Of a stretch of DNA of 64,000 nt, positions 1-7,892 are shown piece after piece. Position 1 is the stretch's first letter. Every line of letters begins with the position of its first letter. The stretch is from Gammaproteobacteria bacterium (lineage in GTDB: Bacteria > Pseudomonadota > Gammaproteobacteria > Steroidobacterales > GCA-2729495), in contig CP129466.1 of the NCBI GenBank assembly GCA_030583605.1, forward strand, positions 124,001 to 188,000. Direction: 5' to 3'. The notes under the pieces are model-generated. The model did not search any database and had not been told where the DNA came from. It saw only the letters and a program-made list of their open reading frames with translations. The position numbers and the translations under genes were made by a program.

Positions 1-1
1 G

Positions 2-655
2 CGCGGTTACCTCGGCTACGGGCTGCCGCTCGGCGACCTGATCCAGGAAGGCAACGTCGGGCTGATGAAGGCGGTGAAGCGCTTCGACCCGGACGTGGGC
101 GTGCGGCTCGTTTCTTTTGCCGTGCACTGGGTCCGCGCCGAGATCCACGAGTTCGTGCTGCGCAACTGGCGGCTGGTGCGGGTCGCGACCACCAAGGCCC
201 AGCGCAAGCTGTTCTTCAACCTGCGCAGCGCCAAGCGCAACCTCGGCTGGCTGTCGCGCGAGGAGACCGAGGCCATTGCCCGTGACCTCGGCGTGCCGTC
301 CGGCGAAGTCACGGAAATGGAGCAGCGCCTGGCCGGCCACGATGTCGTCTACGACCCGGTGCCGAGCGAAGACGACGAGGGCGCGTTCACGCCGGCGCAA
401 TACCTGCCGGCACCAGACGCAGATCCGGCCGAGACACTGGAAGCCGACGACTGGCAGCAGCGCGTCACCGGGCAGCTGCAGTCGGCGCTGCTCGCGCTCG
501 ACGAGCGCAGTCGCGAGATCGTCCGGGCGCGCTGGATGGCGGAGCCGAAGGCCACGCTGCAGGAGCTTGCCGGGCGCTTCGGCATCTCCGCGGAGCGCGT
601 GCGCCAGATCGAGCAACAGGCCCTGCGCGCGATGCGCGAGGCGGTCGCCGCCTGA
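2..655 (+). CDS. rpoH: RNA polymerase sigma-32 factor RpoH (5' end outside window)
   Basis: Heat-shock sigma factor that directs RNA polymerase to chaperone and protease promoters. The gene starts before the window; 217 residues are visible, read from base 2. Region 2 is clear (GDLIQEGNVGLMKAVKRFDP), followed by the RpoH box QRKLFFNLR at about bases 200-226, which separates RpoH from the housekeeping sigma factor. Region 4.2 near the end is a helix-turn-helix (RFGISAERVRQIEQ). The stop is TGA at 653-655. Family membership is secure; only the N-terminal region 1.2/2.1 is missing. Confidence 0.95.
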   Translation, partial: RGYLGYGLPLGDLIQEGNVGLMKAVKRFDPDVGVRLVSFAVHWVRAEIHEFVLRNWRLVRVATTKAQRKLFFNLRSAKRNLGWLSREETEAIARDLGVPSGEVTEMEQRLAGHDVVYDPVPSEDDEGAFTPAQYLPAPDADPAETLEADDWQQRVTGQLQSALLALDERSREIVRARWMAEPKATLQELAGRFGISAERVRQIEQQALRAMREAVAA

Positions 656-664
656 GCGGCGGGT

Positions 665-783
665 GATCGGGGCTAAAGCCCCTGCTGCATGGTGTCGCTC
701 GCTCCCGCAGCAGCGTCTCGCGCTGCAGGAGGCACTTCAGTGCCGACCCGACATCGGGGTGGTCGGCGGGGCCGAAGCCCCGC
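665..783. repeat. REP-type cluster of three short hairpins
   Basis: The rpoH/OmpA-lipoprotein convergent gap holds three small perfect hairpins: GGGGCT-AA-AGCCCC (669-682), GGCACT-TC-AGTGCC (731-744) and GCGGGGC-CGAA-GCCCCGC (766-783). A 28-base stretch around the middle hairpin (723-750) recurs exactly, in inverted orientation, at 41764-41791. This is the usual look of REP sequences, and it may also serve as a bidirectional terminator between the two converging genes. Confidence 0.7.
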
Positions 784-788
784 CTGCC

Positions 789-1484
789 TCAGTTCGTCAG
801 CGGCACGATCGTGATTTCGACGCGCCGGTTCTGCGCCTTGCCTTCCGGGGTCGAATTGCTCGCGATCGGGCGGGTCTCCCCCGCACCGACGGTCAGGAAA
901 CGGTCGCCGCGCACCTGCCGCGAAACCAGGTATGAGACCACGCTGCTGGCCCGCCGCTCCGACAGCTGCTGGTTGTAGGCATCGCTGCCGTCGCTGTCGG
1001 TGTGACCCGCGACCTCCACCATCGTCTTGTCGAACTCCTTGAGGACAAGCGCAACGGAGTCGAGCACCGGGTAGAACGACGCGCTGATATCGGCGCTGTT
1101 CACCGCGAAGGTCACGTTGCCGGGCATGTTGAGCGTGATGTGCTCGCCATTCGGGCCGGTGCGGGTCACGCTCACACCGGTGCCCTGCAACCGCGCGCGC
1201 AACGCGGCGTCCTGCCGATCCATGTAGTTGCCGACCGCGCCTCCGGCGAGAGCGCCGGCACCACCGAAGATCAGCGCTTTCTTCTTGCGCTGGGCGGAGT
1301 CATTGCCCGTGATCAGGCCCACCGCCACACCGGTCGCAGCGCCGATCGCCGCACCCTTGGTGGTCTTGTTGATCTCCGGCTCGCCCGTGTACGGATCCGT
1401 GGTTTGCATGTACTGGCAGCCGACGACAAGAGCCGACATTACGACGGCCGCGGCGGCTTTAACGATCGGATGGCGCACGGTCAT
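789..1484 (-). CDS. OmpA-family lipoprotein with glycine-zipper domain
   Basis: 231-residue outer-membrane lipoprotein expected to bind peptidoglycan. The signal peptide ends in a lipobox (SALVVGC, Cys about residue 23). A glycine-zipper segment follows (AAIGAATGVAVGLITG), then a C-terminal OmpA-like domain with TLNMPGNVTFAVNSADI and the peptidoglycan-binding GHTDSDG and LSERRASSV motifs. I chose the ATG at 1484 because GGAGG lies 7 bases upstream and the signal peptide begins there; the frame stays open upstream but encodes nothing sensible. It resembles the YiaD/PA0833-type lipoprotein family. Confidence 0.9.
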   Translation of the reverse strand: MTVRHPIVKAAAAVVMSALVVGCQYMQTTDPYTGEPEINKTTKGAAIGAATGVAVGLITGNDSAQRKKKALIFGGAGALAGGAVGNYMDRQDAALRARLQGTGVSVTRTGPNGEHITLNMPGNVTFAVNSADISASFYPVLDSVALVLKEFDKTMVEVAGHTDSDGSDAYNQQLSERRASSVVSYLVSRQVRGDRFLTVGAGETRPIASNSTPEGKAQNRRVEITIVPLTN

Positions 1485-1625
1485 GCTCAACCTCCATGTG
1501 ACAACACCCCGTTGGACGGGACTCCTTATCGCAGAAACCATCCTCGGCGGCAATCCAGCGCGTCGCACTCCTGGCGCGGCGCGCTCGTGGTTGCCGCGCT
1601 GACGCGAACACCGTAGCGTCGGGCC

Positions 1626-2093
1626 ATGCGCCAGGTCGACGTGTTGCTCGCCGGATACGCTGCCGATCACCAGCACCCGTTCAACCGCCTGATGCACCGG
1701 GTGTGCGTGCCCGCGATCGTCGTCAGCCTGCTGGGACTGCTGGCCTGCGTGCCGGTCCCGCAGGCCTGGCGGGCAGTGACGCCCGCCGTGAACTGGTCGG
1801 GTGTCCTCGTCGCCGGTGCGCTCGGCTGGTACCTGTGGCTCTCGCCGCGACTCGCCGCCGGCATGGCCGTCGCCACAATTCTGGCGCTGTTGCTCGTCGC
1901 CTCCCTCGCGCGACTGCCCGGGCCGCTGTGGCTGGCGAGCGGCATCGTCTTCGCGCTGGCCTGGATCGGGCAGTTCATCGGGCACGCCGCGGAAGGCAAG
2001 CGCCCGTCTTTCCTTCGTGACCTGCGCTTCCTGCTGGTCGGCCCCCTGTGGTTGCTGGCCGGGCTCTACGGCCGTCTCGGCCTGCGTGTCTAG
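1626..2093 (+). CDS. Mpo1-like (DUF962/YGL010w) membrane protein
   Basis: 155-residue membrane protein with about four hydrophobic segments. The family signature is visible: DHQHPFNRLMHRVCVP near the N-terminus and WIGQFIGHAAEGKRPS plus LLVGPLWLLAGLY at the C-terminus, with conserved histidines. The yeast relative Mpo1 is an Fe(II)-dependent dioxygenase in 2-hydroxy fatty acid alpha-oxidation; the bacterial role is not established. The stop codon overlaps the proposed GTG start of the following MATE gene by 8 bases, so the two are probably co-transcribed. Confidence 0.8.
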   Translation: MRQVDVLLAGYAADHQHPFNRLMHRVCVPAIVVSLLGLLACVPVPQAWRAVTPAVNWSGVLVAGALGWYLWLSPRLAAGMAVATILALLLVASLARLPGPLWLASGIVFALAWIGQFIGHAAEGKRPSFLRDLRFLLVGPLWLLAGLYGRLGLRV

Positions 2094-3447
2094 CCCGACC
2101 GCCACCGAACGCGAGGGCGCCTTCGGCAACAAAGCCGTGTGGCGTATTGCTGCGCCGATGATCCTCGCCGGGAGTACTACGCCGCTGCTCGGCCTGGTGG
2201 ACACCGCGGTGGTCGGGCACCTCGAGCAGGCGTGGTACATGGGGGCGGTCGCCGCCGGCGCGACCATCTTTACCGTGCTGTTCATGGGCCTGAACTTCCT
2301 GCGCATGGGCACGACCGGCGTGACGGCGCAGGCCTTCGGCGCCGCGGACGGCGACGCAGTCCGCGAGTCGCTCGGCCAGGGCCTGCTGACCGCGCTGATA
2401 CTCGCCGTCGTGATGGTCGCCGCACAGCCCCTGATCATCGAGGTCTCACTGCGGGCATTCGCACCCGGCGCGGAAGTGGCTGCATTGACACGCGAGTATT
2501 TCGCGGTGCGCATCTGGAGTGCTCCGGCCTCACTCACAAACTTCGTCGTGGTCGGCTGGCTGCTCGGCATGCAGAACGCCCGCGGCCCGCTGGCGCTCAT
2601 GCTCGCAACCAACGTCACGAACATCGCGCTCGACCTGCTCTTCGTGCTGGTTCTCGGCATGCGGGTGCGCGGCGTGGCGTTTGCAACCGTGCTGGCGGAA
2701 CTGGTCGGACTGGCGGTCGGACTGTGGTTCGTGCGCCGTGAGCTCGCGGCATTCCCGGGCGCATGGCCACGCGGTGCACTCCTCGACCCCGCCCGCTACC
2801 GGCGCCTCTTTGACATCAGCGGCAACCTGCTCCTGCGTACGCTCTCGCTCATGTTCGTGATTGCCTTCATCACCGCGCAGGGAGCGCGCATGGGGGATCT
2901 GGTCCTCGCCGCAAACGCCCTGCTGATGAATCTCCAGCACCTGCTGTCCTATGCGCTCGACGGCATCGCCCACGCTGCCGAGGCGCTGACCGGCAAGGCC
3001 GTGGGAGCGCGCGATGCCGTCGGCCTGCGGGAGGCGGTGCGGCGTACCCTGCGCTGGTCGGTCGCCTTCGCTGCGGCGTTCGCGTTCGCCTACGCAGCCG
3101 GCGGCCACGCGCTGATCGATCTCCTCACGGGCATTCCCGAGGTACGCGCAACGGCACGGACGTTCCTGCCCTGGCTGGTGATCTCGCCGCTCGTTTCCGT
3201 CTGGTGCTATCTGTACGACGGGGTGTTCGTCGGTGCGACCCGGTCACGCGAGATGCGCATCGTCATGCTGGCGGCGGCGCTGCTGGTGTTCATGCCGGTG
3301 TGGTACGCAGCACGCGGCCTCGGCAACCACGGCCTGTGGCTCGCGTTCATGCTGTTCATGGCGGCACGCGGACTCGGCATGCACTACGGGTACCGGCGCC
3401 TGCTGGAGCACGAGAACGGTGGCGAATCCGTTTTCTTGCGAAAATGA
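2086..3447 (+). CDS. MATE-family efflux transporter (DinF-like)
   Basis: About 453 residues with roughly 12 hydrophobic helices, the size of a full MATE transporter. MATE pumps export cationic compounds using a H+ or Na+ gradient. Near the N-terminus are RIAAPMILAGSTTPLLGLVD and TAVVGHL, typical of DinF-type MATE proteins. The reading frame extends upstream antisense to nothing but inside the Mpo1-like gene. The GTG at 2086 is the best start because it precedes the first helix by a normal distance, but no clear Shine-Dalgarno sequence supports it. Confidence 0.85.
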   Translation: MSSPTATEREGAFGNKAVWRIAAPMILAGSTTPLLGLVDTAVVGHLEQAWYMGAVAAGATIFTVLFMGLNFLRMGTTGVTAQAFGAADGDAVRESLGQGLLTALILAVVMVAAQPLIIEVSLRAFAPGAEVAALTREYFAVRIWSAPASLTNFVVVGWLLGMQNARGPLALMLATNVTNIALDLLFVLVLGMRVRGVAFATVLAELVGLAVGLWFVRRELAAFPGAWPRGALLDPARYRRLFDISGNLLLRTLSLMFVIAFITAQGARMGDLVLAANALLMNLQHLLSYALDGIAHAAEALTGKAVGARDAVGLREAVRRTLRWSVAFAAAFAFAYAAGGHALIDLLTGIPEVRATARTFLPWLVISPLVSVWCYLYDGVFVGATRSREMRIVMLAAALLVFMPVWYAARGLGNHGLWLAFMLFMAARGLGMHYGYRRLLEHENGGESVFLRK

Positions 3448-3475
3448 ATCCGGCACCTGTCTCCGGGACACCACG

Positions 3476-4027
3476 ATGAGCCGACGCGACAACCCCTGGA
3501 CTACATTGACCACGCGCAGGGTCTATGCGAACCCCTGGCTGGAGTTGTGGGAGGAGCACTGCCTCGACCCCTCCGGACGGCCCGCGCTGTATGGCCGGGT
3601 CAGCTTTCGCAACAAGGCGGTCGGCATCATCCCGATCGATGCAGGCGGCCATACCTGGCTGGTCGGCCAGTACCGTTACTGCACCCACCAGCACTCCTGG
3701 GAGATCCCGATGGGCGGCGCACCGCATCGGCTGCCCGTGCTGGAATCGGCACAGCGCGAACTGAAGGAGGAAACCGGCCTCAGCGCACGTCGCTGGGAGC
3801 AGATTCTGTTCGCGTACACCAGCAATTCCGTCACTGACGAGGAGGGCTACGTGTTCACTGCCGAGGATCTCACCGAGGGCGACCCGCAGTTCGACTCCAC
3901 GGAGAAGATCGACATCCGCCGCCTGCCGCTTGGCGAGGCCGTGCGCATGGCCATGAGCGGCGAGATCACCGATGCACTGAGCGTCGCCGGGCTGCTCAAG
4001 CTCGCCGCGCTGCGCGGCGTGCGCTGA
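3476..4027 (+). CDS. NUDIX hydrolase, ADP-sugar pyrophosphatase-like
   Basis: 183-residue Nudix enzyme expected to cleave a nucleoside diphosphate linked to another moiety, most likely an ADP-sugar judging from the preceding WEIPMGG strand and the VGIIPID/YRYCTHQHSWEIP context. The catalytic helix RELKEETGL (REUXEEXGU) is intact, but the first glutamate of the Nudix box (GX5E) is replaced by leucine. The start is ATG 3476; the Shine-Dalgarno is weak. The gene follows the MATE transporter by 28 bases. Confidence 0.85.
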   Translation: MSRRDNPWTTLTTRRVYANPWLELWEEHCLDPSGRPALYGRVSFRNKAVGIIPIDAGGHTWLVGQYRYCTHQHSWEIPMGGAPHRLPVLESAQRELKEETGLSARRWEQILFAYTSNSVTDEEGYVFTAEDLTEGDPQFDSTEKIDIRRLPLGEAVRMAMSGEITDALSVAGLLKLAALRGVR

Positions 4028-4093
4028 GCCGCGTGAAGTGCTGGCGTGACGGAAAATTGCAGTCCGGCTCCATTTTGTCGATGATTGCCCGCC

Positions 4094-4705
4094 ATGCAGG
4101 ATGAGGCGATCCGGCGAGTACTGGATTTCTGGTTTTCCGCGACGGAACTGGACACGCCCCAGATCGACAGTCGCATGGAGCGCTGGTTCAGCGCCAACCC
4201 CGGGTTCGACCAGCGCATCCGCGAGGAATTCGGTGGGCTGGTCGAGCAGGCCTTGCAGGGAGAACTCGATCACTGGGCCGGCACCGCGGAGGGGCGGCTC
4301 GCGCTGATCCTGCTGCTCGACCAGTTCTGCCGCAACATCCACCGCGGCACGGCACACGCATTTGCCGGCGACAAGCGGGCGCTTCGGCTCTGCGTCGAGG
4401 GATCGATGAACAACGCCTACCGCTCGCTGCCGGCAATCCAGCGCGTGTTCTTTTTCATGCCGCTGCAGCACGCGGAGTCCGCGGCCGTGCAGGACAAGTC
4501 CGTGCGCGTCTACAACGCGCTGGCCGAAGGCGTGTCCGATACCCTGCGCGAGACCTTCCTCACCTTCGCCCAGTTCGCCGAGTTGCACCGCGACATTGTC
4601 GAGCGCTTCGGTCGGTTTCCGCACCGTAACCGCCACCTCGGCCGGCGCAATACGCCGGACGAAGAAGCTTTTCTCGCCGCCGACGCGCCGAGCTTCGGCC
4701 AGTAG
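4094..4705 (+). CDS. DUF924 family protein
   Basis: 203-residue soluble protein of the DUF924 family (tetratricopeptide-like all-alpha fold, function unknown). Family marks are LDFWFSA at the N-terminus, the central LILLLDQFCRNIHRGTAHAF stretch, VFFFMPLQHAES, and the C-terminal GRFPHRNRHLGRRNTPDE with a conserved histidine-rich loop. ATG 4094 was chosen; a TTG three codons upstream is possible. Neither start has a convincing ribosome site. It lies in the same direction as the NUDIX and thiolase genes. Confidence 0.88.
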   Translation: MQDEAIRRVLDFWFSATELDTPQIDSRMERWFSANPGFDQRIREEFGGLVEQALQGELDHWAGTAEGRLALILLLDQFCRNIHRGTAHAFAGDKRALRLCVEGSMNNAYRSLPAIQRVFFFMPLQHAESAAVQDKSVRVYNALAEGVSDTLRETFLTFAQFAELHRDIVERFGRFPHRNRHLGRRNTPDEEAFLAADAPSFGQ

Positions 4706-4729
4706 CCACCGTCACCAGGGGGACAGCTG

Positions 4730-6010
4730 ATGCACTACCAGAACCCGCGCCCTGTCGCGATCCTCGGCAGCCTGCGCATCCCCTTCTGTCGCGCCCAGAC
4801 GCATTACGCCGAGCGCTCCAACCAGGACATGATGACCGCCGTGCTCGCCGGAATGGTCGACCGCTTCGGCCTGCGCGGCGAGCGCCTCGGCGATGTCTCG
4901 CTCGGCGCGGTGATCAAGCATTCGCGCGACTGGAACCTCGCGCGCGAGAGCGTACTCGGCAGCGGGCTCGCCGCAGAAACACCCGCTTTCGACCTGCAGC
5001 GGGCCTGTGGCACCAGCCTCGAAGCGGCGATCCTCATCGGTAACAAGATCGCGCTCGGCCAGATCGACTCGGGTATTGCCGCCGGCACCGATTCCATCAG
5101 CGACTCGCCAGTCGTCTACCCGGACGACTACCGCCGGATTCTCATGCGCAGCCATCGCGGCCGGTCCATGAGCGAACGCATCCTGCCCTGGCTCGGGCTG
5201 CGGCCACGTCATTTCAAGCCCGTCCTGCCCGGGGTGGTGGAACCGCGCACCGGTTTGTCCATGGGAGAGAGCAACGAGATCACGACGAAGAAATGGGGCA
5301 TCACGCGCCAGGCGCAGGACGAACTCGCGCTCGCCAGTCACCAGAACGCAGCGCGCGCCTGGGACGCCGGTTTCTACAAGGATCTGGTCATGTCCTGGGA
5401 GGGCGCGAGCGAGGACAACAACGTCCGGCGCGACACCACGCTCGAGAAACTGGCCAGGCTCAAACCCGCTTTCGACAGGAGCGCCGCCGGCACCATGACC
5501 GCCGGCAACAGCACGCCGCTCACCGATGGCGCGGCCGCGGTGTTGCTCGCCTCGGAGGAATGGGCCGCCGCGCACAAGCTGCCGGTGCAGGCCTACCTGC
5601 GCTACGGGCAGGTCGCGGCCGTGGATTTCGTGAAGACCGAGGGGCTGCTGATGGCGCCCGCCTACGCGGTCTCCACGATGTTGCGCCACGCCGGCCTCGG
5701 ACTGGGCGACTTCGACCTCTACGAAATCCACGAGGCCTTCGCCGCACAGACGCTCGCCACGCTGAAGGCCTGGGAAAGCGCGGAGTTCTGCCGCGACCGT
5801 CTGGGGCGCGACCGCCCGCTCGGCACACTCGACCGCAGCCGGCTCAACGTGAAGGGCGGCAGCATCGCGATCGGCCACCCCTTCGCCGCGACCGGCGCAC
5901 GCATCCTTGGCGGACTGGCCAGGCAACTCGCGGACCGGGGTTCCGGTCGCGGCCTGATCTCCGTGTGCACCGCCGGCGGCATGGGAGTCACCGCGATTGT
6001 CGAGCGCTAG
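4730..6010 (+). CDS. Acetyl-CoA acetyltransferase (thiolase family)
   Basis: 426-residue thiolase that condenses or cleaves acyl-CoA, either as the last step of beta-oxidation or in making acetoacetyl-CoA. The catalytic set is complete: nucleophile Cys93 in QRACGTSLEA, the NEAF-equivalent EIHEAF, His about 383 in IAIGHPFAATGAR, and Cys about 413 in CTAGGMGV. Length and N-terminus resemble FadI-type enzymes. AGGGGGA sits just before ATG 4730. The phaC block is 2 kb away, so supplying acetoacetyl-CoA for polyester synthesis is possible, but no phaB-type reductase is beside it. Confidence 0.9.
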   Translation: MHYQNPRPVAILGSLRIPFCRAQTHYAERSNQDMMTAVLAGMVDRFGLRGERLGDVSLGAVIKHSRDWNLARESVLGSGLAAETPAFDLQRACGTSLEAAILIGNKIALGQIDSGIAAGTDSISDSPVVYPDDYRRILMRSHRGRSMSERILPWLGLRPRHFKPVLPGVVEPRTGLSMGESNEITTKKWGITRQAQDELALASHQNAARAWDAGFYKDLVMSWEGASEDNNVRRDTTLEKLARLKPAFDRSAAGTMTAGNSTPLTDGAAAVLLASEEWAAAHKLPVQAYLRYGQVAAVDFVKTEGLLMAPAYAVSTMLRHAGLGLGDFDLYEIHEAFAAQTLATLKAWESAEFCRDRLGRDRPLGTLDRSRLNVKGGSIAIGHPFAATGARILGGLARQLADRGSGRGLISVCTAGGMGVTAIVER

Positions 6011-6124
6011 CCGGCAACCCATTGGCGGCCGTTCCGCACGCGACGATTCAGTGCTGAACCGCACCGTGAGTTCCATGGCGGGTGAGCGGACCGCAGTTGT
6101 CAGGCAGCCGGGAGACGCTGGCCA

Positions 6125-7864
6125 ATGACTACCTTCGACCGGCTGATCTCCGCGGCCAACGCGATCCTCTGGCACGACTACGTGCTGTTCGCGCTCCTCG
6201 CCACGGGCCTGCTCTTCACGATCTGGAGCCGCTTCTGCCAGTACCACGCGCTCACGCACGGCGTGCGCGTGATCCGCGGCGCCTACGACAAGCCCGGGGA
6301 CCCCGGCGCCATCAACCATTTCCAGGCGCTGTCCGCCGCGCTGTCGGCCACCGTCGGCCTCGGCAATATTGGCGGCGTCGCGATCGCGATCAGCCTTGGC
6401 GGCCCCGGCGCCGTCTTCTGGATGTGGGTGGTGGGCTTCATCGGCATGGCGCTGAAAACCACCGAAGTCACGCTGGCCATGCTCTACCGCAATATCGACG
6501 ACCCCGGCAATCCGCACGGCGGCAGCATGTGGGTGATCGCGAAGGCGCTCGCGCACCGATCACCACGCCTCGCCCCGCTCGGCCGGGCGCTCGGCGGATT
6601 GTTCTGCTGCACGCTGCTGGTGATGGTCATCACCGGCGGCAACATGTTCCAGGCCTGGAACGTCGGCGAACTCACGCAAAGCTATTTCGGCGTGCCGAGC
6701 ATATTCTCGGGCATCGTGCTCGCCGTGCTCGTGGGGCTGGTCATCATCGGCGGCATCCGGCGCATCGGCGCGGTCGCCGGCTGGCTCGCCCCGGTGATGG
6801 TCACCATGTACGTCCTCGGTGCGCTCTACGTGCTGGCGCTGCAGGCCGCGGAGATCCCCGGGATGTTCGCGCTCATTTTCCGCGGCGCTTTCGCGCCACT
6901 GGAGGCGCAGGGCGCATTCATCGGCGGCACCATGGGCTATGCCTTCCTCTATGGCCTGAAGCGCGCTTTCTTCTCGAATGAAGCCGGCCAGGGCACGTCG
7001 CCGATCGCGCACTCCGCGGCCAGGACCGCGGAGCCGGTTCGCGAGGCGGTGGTCGCGGGGCTCGAGCCGTTCATCGACACCATCGTGGTCTGCACCATGA
7101 CCGCGCTGGTCATCATCTCGACCGGCGTGTGGAAGCGCCCGGCGGAGGCGGTGCTCGATCCGCAGCCGCAGCTCATCGAGACTGCAGCAGGTGAGTGGAC
7201 CCTGCCAGCCATGCCCGCGCCGTCCCGTGACGGCGCACGCTGGCTGGGCGGCGAGAGCGTGTTCGCGATCGTCGAGGCTGGCCCGAACGCGGCAAGCGGC
7301 AACGAGCTACACCGCCTGCAGGGTACCGTGAGCGCGAGCGGGGACGGCGCGAGCATCTCCTGGAGCAGCCTTGCCAGCGCCACCCGGCCCGTGCTCGCCG
7401 ACGACGGTCTCTACGTCAACTACGTTGGCGCGACGCTCACGGCGAAGGCGTTCGATTCCGTTACCCCCGGCCTCGGCCAGTGGCTGGTCACGGCCACTGT
7501 GTGGCTGTTCGCCCTCTCGACGATGATCTCCTACAGCTATTACGCGGAGCAGGGCGTGGTGTTCCTCGCCGGCGAGAAGGCGGTCGCGCCGTTCAAGCTG
7601 CTCTACTGCCTGCTCCCGTTGGGCGCCACTGCCGGCTTCCTGCGCACGGACACCCAGCTCGACAACCTGAGCGGCTTCGGCACCGCGCTCATGCTCTGGG
7701 TGAACATCCCGGTGATGTGGTGCCTCGGCTATCAGGCGATGGCCGCCTACCGCGACTACATCGCGCGGCTGAAATCAGGCCAGTTCGGGCAAGGACACCG
7801 CGCCGAAACGCTGGCCGGGCTCATGCACGGGGATGCCGGCGGGACGGAGAAGCCGGAGCGCTGA
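6125..7864 (+). CDS. AGCS-family sodium:alanine/glycine symporter
   Basis: 579-residue inner-membrane amino-acid carrier of the AGCS (AlsT/DagA) family, importing alanine or glycine with Na+. Diagnostic segments include TIWSRFCQYHALTHG, the AALSATVGLGNIGG signature and the conserved FFSNEAGQGTSPIAH. The final helices (STMISYSYYAEQG) are also typical. Between about residues 335 and 437 a hydrophilic stretch of roughly 80-100 residues is inserted ahead of the LTAKAF segment, making the protein longer than the common 450-500. GGGAGA precedes ATG 6125. It is transcribed toward phaC. Confidence 0.92.
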   Translation: MTTFDRLISAANAILWHDYVLFALLATGLLFTIWSRFCQYHALTHGVRVIRGAYDKPGDPGAINHFQALSAALSATVGLGNIGGVAIAISLGGPGAVFWMWVVGFIGMALKTTEVTLAMLYRNIDDPGNPHGGSMWVIAKALAHRSPRLAPLGRALGGLFCCTLLVMVITGGNMFQAWNVGELTQSYFGVPSIFSGIVLAVLVGLVIIGGIRRIGAVAGWLAPVMVTMYVLGALYVLALQAAEIPGMFALIFRGAFAPLEAQGAFIGGTMGYAFLYGLKRAFFSNEAGQGTSPIAHSAARTAEPVREAVVAGLEPFIDTIVVCTMTALVIISTGVWKRPAEAVLDPQPQLIETAAGEWTLPAMPAPSRDGARWLGGESVFAIVEAGPNAASGNELHRLQGTVSASGDGASISWSSLASATRPVLADDGLYVNYVGATLTAKAFDSVTPGLGQWLVTATVWLFALSTMISYSYYAEQGVVFLAGEKAVAPFKLLYCLLPLGATAGFLRTDTQLDNLSGFGTALMLWVNIPVMWCLGYQAMAAYRDYIARLKSGQFGQGHRAETLAGLMHGDAGGTEKPER

Positions 7865-7867
7865 ACA

Positions 7868-7887
7868 GGCGCCGCCTGCGCGGCGCC
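7868..7887. terminator. GC-rich hairpin between converging genes
   Basis: The 28-base gap between the AGCS stop and the phaC stop contains a 7-bp perfect stem (GGCGCCG/CGGCGCC) with a 6-base loop. There is no T run on either side, so it is a weak candidate for a bidirectional terminator. Confidence 0.35.
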
Positions 7888-7892
7888 CGACG

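Noticed and set aside
789..2660. 623-residue form of the OmpA-type lipoprotein
   Set aside because: The extension is antisense to the Mpo1-like and MATE genes and lies before a perfect signal peptide with its own ribosome site at 1484.
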